A stretch of DNA of 64,000 nucleotides, taken from contig JANXBK010000004.1 of assembly GCA_025057595.1 (NCBI GenBank), positions 40,793-104,792 on the forward strand, written 5' to 3'. The position numbers and the translations under genes are program-made. Each line of letters starts with the position of its first letter. The first letter of the stretch is position 1. This DNA is from Thermodesulfovibrio sp. (GTDB taxonomy: Bacteria > Nitrospirota > Thermodesulfovibrionia > Thermodesulfovibrionales > Thermodesulfovibrionaceae). The notes under the pieces were generated by a model that saw nothing but the letters and a program-made list of their open reading frames with translations, was not told the DNA's origin and searched no databases. Shown here piece after piece: positions 57,903 to 64,000 of this stretch.

Positions 57903-58142
57903 ATGCCACCGCGAACTTATTTAAAATTAGGCGATAAGGTAAAACATATTAGATACTCCTCATGGGGGATTGGTGAGGTTATTGAGGAAAAAAACTCGTT
58001 TTTACCTGGAGGAGTCTGTTTTGTAAAGATAATTTTTGAAGATGGAGTTGAAAGACTTTTTATAAATAACTTTGATCATGAAATGTGTTGTTACTATACT
58101 GGAATAAGACTTATTACAGAGTTTAATATCTGGGAGAGTTAG
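57903..58142 (+). CDS. DUF3553-like small beta-barrel protein
   Basis: 79 aa. LKLGDKVKHIRYSSWGIGEVIEEK followed by VKIIFEDGVERLFI is the tudor/SH3-like beta-barrel pattern of DUF3553 and of CarD/UvrD C-terminal tails, often RNA polymerase-binding or nucleic acid-associated. The C-terminal CCYYTGIRLI is not part of that pattern. Immediately precedes the ABC ATPase gene, whose TTG follows its TAG with no gap. Confidence 0.6.
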   Translation: MPPRTYLKLGDKVKHIRYSSWGIGEVIEEKNSFLPGGVCFVKIIFEDGVERLFINNFDHEMCCYYTGIRLITEFNIWES

Positions 58143-59069
58143 TTGGTTGTTGCCTGTAAAAATTTATATAAAACCTTTAAACTAAGAAAACTACTAATTC
58201 CTGCTGTTGAAGATTTCAATTTAGAGATAGACAAGCCAGATTTTACTGCAATTGTTGGAGAAAGTGGTTCTGGAAAATCTACAGTTGCAAGACTTTTATT
58301 AAGACTCTTAAAACCTGATAATGGGCTTATTTTTTTTAAAGGCAAAGATATATGGAATTTAAAGAAAGAAGAATTAAAACAATACAGAAGAACAGTTCAA
58401 GTTATTTTTCAAGATCCCTATATGTCCTTAAATCCAAGAATGAGAATATATGAAATTCTTGAGGAACCTCTTAAAATTCATCACAAGATTCCGAAAAATT
58501 CAATTAAAGAAAAGGTAATCAATGCACTAAATCTTGTGCAAATTGATGAAAGACATTTGTATAATTATCCCCATCAGTTAAGTGGTGGGCAAAGACAAAG
58601 AGTTGCAATTGCCAGAGCGTTAATATTAGAACCGGAAATTTTAATAGCAGATGAGCCCTTATCATCTCTTGATGTATCTCTCCAAGCTACTATTATAGAT
58701 TTGATTGAAAACCTAAGAAAAATAAAAAAATTTGGAATACTCTTTATAACTCACGATTTAAACTTAGTTAAAGCTATATGTAAAAAAGTAGTTGTTATGC
58801 ATCTTGGAAGAGTGGTTGAAGAAGCCTCTACATCTGAGATATTTAAAAATCCGCTACACCCCTATACTCAACTTTTGATTAAAAGCATTCCCGGATTTCA
58901 CAGAAGAGATAGAACCAAAGTAGTAAAAACATACTTAAACGAAGTCAATCCATGGATAATAGAAGGTTGTAGATTTTATCCAAGGTGTGAATATAAAATG
59001 CCAATTTGTAAAGAATATCCCTCACTTAGACAGATAAATGGTAGAAAATTGAGATGTTTTCTCTACTAA
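58143..59069 (+). CDS. Oligopeptide/dipeptide-type ABC transporter ATPase (OppF-like)
   Basis: 308 aa. Walker A GESGSGKST, Q-loop FQDPYMSLNPRM, signature LSGGQRQR, Walker B ILIADEPLSSLD. The C-terminal extension HPYTQLLIKSIPG...CRFYPRCEYKMPIC is the oligopeptide-ABC cysteine tail. No permease, binding protein or OppD partner is adjacent. Start is TTG right after the upstream TAG, with GGGAGAG before it. Confidence 0.85.
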   Translation: MVVACKNLYKTFKLRKLLIPAVEDFNLEIDKPDFTAIVGESGSGKSTVARLLLRLLKPDNGLIFFKGKDIWNLKKEELKQYRRTVQVIFQDPYMSLNPRMRIYEILEEPLKIHHKIPKNSIKEKVINALNLVQIDERHLYNYPHQLSGGQRQRVAIARALILEPEILIADEPLSSLDVSLQATIIDLIENLRKIKKFGILFITHDLNLVKAICKKVVVMHLGRVVEEASTSEIFKNPLHPYTQLLIKSIPGFHRRDRTKVVKTYLNEVNPWIIEGCRFYPRCEYKMPICKEYPSLRQINGRKLRCFLY

Positions 59070-59084
59070 ACTATTTATAAGAAG

Positions 59085-60179
59085 ATGAGTAGCAAAGACA
59101 TTTTCTTCATGAAAAAGGCTTTATTCTTAGCAAAAAAAGGCAATTGGAAAACATCCCCTAATCCTATGGTTGGAGCAGTTATTGTAAAAGATGGAAGAAT
59201 TATCTCTACAGGATATCATAAAAAAGCAGGACTGCCTCACGCAGAAGCAGAAGCGGTAAGAACAGCAAAGGAATCTTTAAAGGGAGCTACTTTATATGTA
59301 AATCTTGAGCCCTGTTGTCATAGAGATAAAAAGACTCCTCCGTGTACCGATGAAATAATAAAATCAGGAATAAAAAGAGTTGTTGTAGCCATGAAGGATC
59401 CAAATCCGAAAGTAAATGGAAAAGGATTAGAAATTTTGAGAGCCTACGGAATAGAGGTTATAGAAGGCATTCTTGAAAAAGAAGCAAAAACTCTTAATGA
59501 GTTTTATATTAAATATATCACCACAAGAACACCTTTTGTTATTCTAAAAATTGCAATGACTCTTGATGGAAAAATAGCAACTCCCACTGGAGAGTCAAAA
59601 TGGATTACCTCAGAGAAATCAAGAAAATTAGTACATATTATGAGATCAAGAGTTGATGCAGTGCTCTCTGCTTGTGGAACTGTACTGAGAGACAATCCAA
59701 AGTTTACAGCAAGAATAAAAAATGGGAAAAATCCTATCAGAGTGATAATAGACCCAGATCTAAAAATTCCCTTAGATTATCATGTTTATAATACTCCTCC
59801 TCAAACAATAGCGGTAGTTCGTGAGTCAGTTGTTAACAGCTCAAAAGCAAATCTTTTAAAAGAAAAGGGAGTAAAACTTCTTTCCTTTAATACTAATAAG
59901 GTTTATCTTAAGTGGCTTATGGAAGAGCTTGGAAAGATGGAGATAACTTCTGTCATGATTGAAGGTGGCTCCTCTTTAAATTTCTATGCCCTATTTCATG
60001 AAGTTGTAGACAAGATGATGATTTTTATAGCTCCTAAGATAATCGGAGGTAAAAACTCTTATCCATCAGTAGGTGGAGATGACCACAGAACCATTGAAAA
60101 TGCCTTTAATTTAACAGATTTAAAAATAAAAAGATTAAGTGAAGATTTTCTAATTGAAGGATATTTAAAAAAATACTGA
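59085..60179 (+). CDS. ribD: Riboflavin biosynthesis bifunctional deaminase-reductase RibD
   Basis: 364 aa. N-terminal zinc deaminase with HAEAEAV and LEPCCHRDKKTPPCTD; C-terminal reductase from about residue 145 (FVILKIAMTLDGKIATPTGESKWIT, MIEGGSSLNFYALF). Two steps of riboflavin synthesis. No FMN riboswitch is visible in the short upstream gap, and no other rib gene follows. Confidence 0.95.
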   Translation: MSSKDIFFMKKALFLAKKGNWKTSPNPMVGAVIVKDGRIISTGYHKKAGLPHAEAEAVRTAKESLKGATLYVNLEPCCHRDKKTPPCTDEIIKSGIKRVVVAMKDPNPKVNGKGLEILRAYGIEVIEGILEKEAKTLNEFYIKYITTRTPFVILKIAMTLDGKIATPTGESKWITSEKSRKLVHIMRSRVDAVLSACGTVLRDNPKFTARIKNGKNPIRVIIDPDLKIPLDYHVYNTPPQTIAVVRESVVNSSKANLLKEKGVKLLSFNTNKVYLKWLMEELGKMEITSVMIEGGSSLNFYALFHEVVDKMMIFIAPKIIGGKNSYPSVGGDDHRTIENAFNLTDLKIKRLSEDFLIEGYLKKY

Positions 60180-60209
60180 AATGCCTGATTTATCTAAAAA
60201 TTTTATTGC

Positions 60210-61305
<1,096 letters not shown>

Positions 61306-61339
61306 GTAGTAATTTTATGGGGAAAGGAGGTGAAAAGGA

Positions 61340-61669
61340 ATGAAAAAATTTTTGGTAGTTTTAATTGCTGGATTATTCACATTAGCTTTTGGTTGTGCCA
61401 CTAAGGATTACGTTAAGCAAGAGATTGATCCTCTTGTTGACAGAATTGGTAAGCTTGAAAGTAAAGTTCAAGGTCTTGAGTCAAAATCTGATGCTTTAAG
61501 CAAAAGAATTGATGAATGCTGTAAAAGAGCTGATGATGCAGTAAAAAAAGCTGAAGATGCTGCTAAGAAAGCAGAGGCTGCTGCTAAAAAAGCTGAAGAT
61601 GCTGCTGCAAGAGCAGAGGCTGCTGCCCAAAAAGCAAGTAAAGCTTTTGAACTTCAACAAAAGAAATAA
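61340..61669 (+). CDS. Alanine-zipper coiled-coil lipoprotein
   Basis: 109 aa. Signal peptide with lipobox LAFGC, so lipid-anchored. Mature part is one long helix: IGKLESKVQGLESKSDALSKRIDE then heptad-like AAKKAEDAAKKAEAAAKKAEDAAARAEAAAQKA, an alanine zipper like Lpp/LPP-type proteins. Two adjacent cysteines (ECCKR) sit mid-helix and could cross-link copies. Very strong ribosome site AAAGGAGGTGA, its own promoter and terminator: probably an abundant structural envelope lipoprotein. Confidence 0.8.
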   Translation: MKKFLVVLIAGLFTLAFGCATKDYVKQEIDPLVDRIGKLESKVQGLESKSDALSKRIDECCKRADDAVKKAEDAAKKAEAAAKKAEDAAARAEAAAQKASKAFELQQKK

Positions 61670-61680
61670 TTTACGTTTTT

Positions 61681-62595
61681 TTATAGCCACGGATCCGAAG
61701 GTAGGATCTGTGGCTTTTGTTTTACTGTTACAGAAGTAGGTATTCCGTTTTTTTGTTTAATTATATAATAAAGTTTAAAAGTATCTACATATTTTAAAAG
61801 CCCCTTTTTAGCTAGTAAATCTACAGCATTTTGAAAATAATCAAAATCCTTCAACTGCTCATCTCTATGGACTTCTATATAAACCTCTTCTCCTATTAAT
61901 GCAACTTTTATAGGTTGTCTCACTATCAAAACCTCTGTACCTATCGGAACCATTGTGAATAACTTTGGAATATCTTCGGGATAAAGTCTTATACATCCAT
62001 GTGTAACTTTTCTGCCCACAGCCCATGGTTTATTTGTTCCATGAATTAAATAACTTAAACCTGAAAGACGCATTGCATGAGTTCCTAATGGATTATCAGG
62101 ACCTGGTGGCACCACAGCTGGTAGTTCGGGTCTTTCTTTTCTTATTGATTCAGGAACATACCAATGAGGATTTACCATTTTATGAGAGATTTTAAACTTA
62201 CCTAACGGAGTCTCTGTCCCATCATCTCCTATACCAATAGGAAATGTTGTTACAAATTTTTTTCCCTTATTTTCATAAAAGTAGTAAAGTCTCATCTCTG
62301 AGAGATTTATTATAATTCCTTTATAATTAGTTGGAATCTCAGGAAGTATCCAAAATGTCGGAATTATAACCTCTTTTCCTTCTCCTGGCAAAAAGGGATC
62401 TAGTTGCGGATTAGCATCTACAATCTCATTGTACCCTAAATTGTATAAACGAGCAATTTCAATTAAAGACTCTTCTTTCTTTACCACATGAGTTTTTAAA
62501 AATCCTATAGTCTCTGTATCAGATCTAACTACAAAGGTATTTGCAAAACAGATTGAGTTAAAAATAAGGATTAATAGAATAATAGCTATTTTCAT
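61681..62595 (-). CDS. L,D-transpeptidase with LysM domain
   Basis: 304 aa from the Met at 62595 (signal peptide MKIAIILLILIFNSICFA); the longer ORF in the track would be encoded by the tRNA-Glu gene, so it is rejected. LysM domain at about residues 30-80 (KKEESLIEIARLYNLGYNEIVDANPQLDP), then the YkuD domain with YLIHGTNKPWAVGRKVTHGCIRLYPEDI, the catalytic cysteine motif. Makes 3-3 peptidoglycan cross-links or tethers lipoproteins; the neighbouring Lpp-like lipoprotein is a candidate substrate, which is inference. Confidence 0.9.
   Translation of the reverse strand: MKIAIILLILIFNSICFANTFVVRSDTETIGFLKTHVVKKEESLIEIARLYNLGYNEIVDANPQLDPFLPGEGKEVIIPTFWILPEIPTNYKGIIINLSEMRLYYFYENKGKKFVTTFPIGIGDDGTETPLGKFKISHKMVNPHWYVPESIRKERPELPAVVPPGPDNPLGTHAMRLSGLSYLIHGTNKPWAVGRKVTHGCIRLYPEDIPKLFTMVPIGTEVLIVRQPIKVALIGEEVYIEVHRDEQLKDFDYFQNAVDLLAKKGLLKYVDTFKLYYIIKQKNGIPTSVTVKQKPQILPSDPWL
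61685..61722 (+). terminator. Rho-independent terminator after the lipoprotein gene
   Basis: AGCCACGGATCC, 7-nt loop, GGATCTGTGGCT, then TTTTGTTTT. The stem has 12 pairs with one G-U. It lies within the last codons of the convergent L,D-transpeptidase gene. Confidence 0.85.
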
Positions 62596-62620
62596 AATAA
62601 TATATTTTAACAAAAAATTA

Positions 62621-62695
62621 CGGTCCCAACGGGATTTGAACCCGTGCTTTAGCCTTGAGAGGGCTACGTCCTTGACCTGGCTAGACGATGGGACC
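62621..62695 (-). tRNA. tRNA-Glu (CTC)
   Basis: Reverse complement opens GGTCCCATCGTCTAGCCAGG, with anticodon loop CTCTCAA (anticodon CTC), T arm GGGTTCAAATCCC and acceptor TGGGACC with discriminator G. No CCA encoded. 7 nt downstream of tRNA-Gln in the same direction. Confidence 0.94.
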
Positions 62696-62702
62696 GTCAA
62701 CC

Positions 62703-62773
62703 CTGGGGAGAGAGGATTCGAACCCCTACAAGCAGATCCAGAGTCTGCCGTCCTGCCGTTAGACGACTCCCCA
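62703..62773 (-). tRNA. tRNA-Gln (CTG)
   Basis: Reverse complement opens TGGGGAGTCGTCTAACGGCAGGAC, anticodon loop CTCTGGA (anticodon CTG), T arm GGGGTTCGAATCCTC and acceptor CTCCCCA with discriminator G. CCA not encoded. Likely transcribed together with tRNA-Glu. Confidence 0.93.
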
Positions 62774-62825
62774 ACTTTCTAATTGTATATCATAAAAAGT
62801 TTTAAATTGTCAAATTTTAAACTTC

Positions 62826-63815
62826 CTAAAAACCGTTTACAGTAGGACAAAGAGGATCAGGACTGTAAATATTACCAAACAAACCAGCTCTGGCATAACA
62901 TCCACCCTTACATCTATCTCTTATACTACAGCTCTTGCAGGGTTCTATAAAGAAAGTCGGATTGGAGAGATACTTATATAATGGATTGTCTCTCAGTTTT
63001 CTCCAAGCTTCGCAAAAACCATCACTTATAACATTTGATATTGTAATGTCTAGAATATCACATAACATAACATTGCCTAAGGGATCTATCTCTATCTCAT
63101 ATTTCCAATTTCTACAATTACTTATTGAAATAAATTCAGAGCTTACAAAAGCTTCTGCAAAAGGCATACACCATAAAGAAATTTGAAACTTAGAATCTTC
63201 AGCCACTTTATTTATGGTTTTAAGCACTTCAAAGACTATTTTTGAGTCAATCACTATCTGTTTGTTTGCTCTTCCGGTTAACATAACTGGAATAAAACAT
63301 GCGTTTTTAGCACCAAATTCCCGAGAAAGCCATATATAATCTTCAACTTCTTTATAGTTAAAGGAATTAATCGCCATAACTGTAGAAAAAGAAACTTCTG
63401 ACTCCTTTAATCTTTTCATATTTAAAATGAGCTTTTCCCAATTATTTTTGCCTCTTATTAATTCATAGGTTTGCTTTTTTGCTCCATCTACACTTAAAAG
63501 AATATAAATATTAAGCTCTTGAAACTTCCTTATAGTCTGTTCTGTAAGTGCTACTCCATTAGTAAAAATGCTTAAAGAAACATTATTCTCTAAAAGATAA
63601 TAAATCACTTTCCATACTTCTTCATCTATTAATACTTCTCCACCTGTCAAATTTATTCTTTCTATACCACATTCAACTGCTTGCTTAGCTACTTTGAGTT
63701 TTTCCTCTAAAGACAACTCTCTTAAGCTAAACTTCGCCACATAGCAATGAGGACAAAAGAGATTACATTTGGGAGTAAAAATCCAAATTAAAAACTTAGG
63801 TTTGATTATATCCAT
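62826..63815 (-). CDS. Radical SAM/SPASM domain protein
   Basis: 329 aa. Radical SAM cluster in CNLFCPHCYV, GGE motif LTGGEVLID, and a C-terminal SPASM-type cysteine array: CRNWKYEIEIDPLGNVMLCDI, CKSCSIRDRCKGGCYARAG and DPLCP. This resembles the AhbC/AhbD alternative-heme enzymes and the peptide-modifying maturases; the ending DPLCP is common in the former. Substrate not decidable. Start has no Shine-Dalgarno; TATAAT is 7 nt upstream. Confidence 0.8.
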   Translation of the reverse strand: MDIIKPKFLIWIFTPKCNLFCPHCYVAKFSLRELSLEEKLKVAKQAVECGIERINLTGGEVLIDEEVWKVIYYLLENNVSLSIFTNGVALTEQTIRKFQELNIYILLSVDGAKKQTYELIRGKNNWEKLILNMKRLKESEVSFSTVMAINSFNYKEVEDYIWLSREFGAKNACFIPVMLTGRANKQIVIDSKIVFEVLKTINKVAEDSKFQISLWCMPFAEAFVSSEFISISNCRNWKYEIEIDPLGNVMLCDILDITISNVISDGFCEAWRKLRDNPLYKYLSNPTFFIEPCKSCSIRDRCKGGCYARAGLFGNIYSPDPLCPTVNGF

Positions 63816-63822
63816 TAAGTTA

Positions 63823-63828
63823 ATTATA
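63823..63828 (-). promoter_or_regulatory. -10 element, leaderless type, radical SAM gene
   Basis: TATAAT on the minus strand, 7 nt before the ATG ending at 63815. No Shine-Dalgarno. Divergent from the riboswitch promoter. Confidence 0.5.
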
Positions 63829-63845
63829 ACTTGGGTTAATAGAAA

Positions 63846-63875
63846 TTGACATAACTGTAAAAAATTTTCTATATT
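63846..63875 (+). promoter_or_regulatory. Promoter of the cobalamin-riboswitch transcript
   Basis: Consensus -35 TTGACA (63846-63851), 18-bp spacer, TATATT (63870-63875). Start predicted at about 63882, just ahead of the riboswitch. Confidence 0.6.
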
Positions 63876-63882
63876 GTTTTGC

Positions 63883-64000
63883 TGGATTAAGGGAAGAGGG
63901 GTGAGAATCCCCCGCTGCCCCGCAGCCGTGTTGGGAACGAAAGCCCAATTTAGCCACTGTCATGGGTAATACCATGATGGGAAGGCGGGCAAGTAGGACT
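63883..64000 (+). promoter_or_regulatory. Cobalamin riboswitch, cut by window end
   Basis: GGGAAGAGGGGTGAGAATCCCCCGCTGCCCCGCAGCCGTG is the P3-P5 core, followed by AGCCACTG, hairpin TCATGGGTAATACCATGA, GGGAAGGCGGGC and AAGTAGGA. These are the conserved cobalamin-riboswitch elements in order. The final B12 box and the expression platform lie beyond 64000, as does the controlled gene, probably a B12 uptake or synthesis gene or a B12-independent isozyme. Confidence 0.92.

Noticed and set aside
59070-59084. Possible FMN riboswitch before ribD
   Set aside because: Only 15 bp separate ribD from the ABC ATPase gene and no RFN-type motif is present.
61496-61690. Cys/Ser/Phe-rich minus-strand ORF opposite the lipoprotein
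   Set aside because: Antisense of the Ala/Lys/Glu repeats; composition is fully explained by that.
62596-62700. N-terminal extension of the L,D-transpeptidase ORF (MTVPSSSQVKD...)
   Set aside because: It is the translation of the tRNA-Glu gene and its flank; the Met at 62595 begins a clean signal peptide.

Overview
The window is chromosomal DNA from a strongly AT-rich, Gram-negative, anaerobic and probably thermophilic bacterium. Gram-negative character comes from BamA/TamB-type outer-membrane assembly genes, LPS-heptose genes and lipoproteins. Anaerobic respiration is suggested by a 17-heme cytochrome, a membrane cytochrome b, a four-heme cytochrome c3-like protein and 2-oxoacid:ferredoxin oxidoreductase subunits. 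Thermophily is suggested by a TtuA-type tRNA 2-thiolation enzyme. The protein set looks most like a Thermodesulfovibrio-type member of the Nitrospirota, but that is inference from recognised proteins, not a database match.

Layout: 0-4.2 kb holds TtuA (5' end outside the window), a nitroreductase, an inositol-phosphatase, a cysteine-cluster protein, a flavoprotein and Rpe. 4.1-8.5 kb is a minus-strand operon DUF3108-uvrA-rluD, with a short UvrA. 8.6-15.6 kb is an envelope-biogenesis operon (TamB-like, BamA-like, short SurA-like). 15.6-19.9 kb is a minus-strand operon proS-gppA-OFOR beta-OFOR gamma-GNAT. 20.2-22.7 kb carries miaB-mtaB. 22.9-24.8 kb is a run of three decayed genes (YIP1-like, OmpA-like, unknown secreted protein). 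25-29.2 kb holds an SfsA/GIY-YIG fusion, a small secreted protein, moaC and a KefB-type antiporter. 29.2-35.5 kb holds tRNA-Ser, the multiheme cytochrome operon, a periplasmic thioredoxin and the System II cytochrome c maturation pair.

35.5-46.3 kb is a long plus-strand housekeeping run: tsaD, argG, dprA, a small gene, topA, SRP RNA, dnaX, ybaB, recR, RodZ-like, rnr. 46.3-51.8 kb holds a BioC-like methyltransferase, a class V aminotransferase with serA, purA and comF. 51.7-57.9 kb (minus) holds TauE, a small thioredoxin, a DUF255 protein, trpF, and two heptosyltransferases, one fused to a GmhB phosphatase. 57.9-64 kb holds a DUF3553-like protein, an orphan OppF-like ATPase, ribD, galE, a coiled-coil lipoprotein, an L,D-transpeptidase, tRNA-Gln/tRNA-Glu, a radical SAM/SPASM protein and a cobalamin riboswitch cut by the window end.

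The main themes are dense overlapping operons, and many first-in-operon genes that lack a Shine-Dalgarno and carry a -10 element (often extended TGnTATAAT) 5-10 nt before the start codon, which predicts leaderless mRNAs. Genes inside operons usually have clear GGAGG-type sites. No insertion sequence, CRISPR array or prophage was seen.
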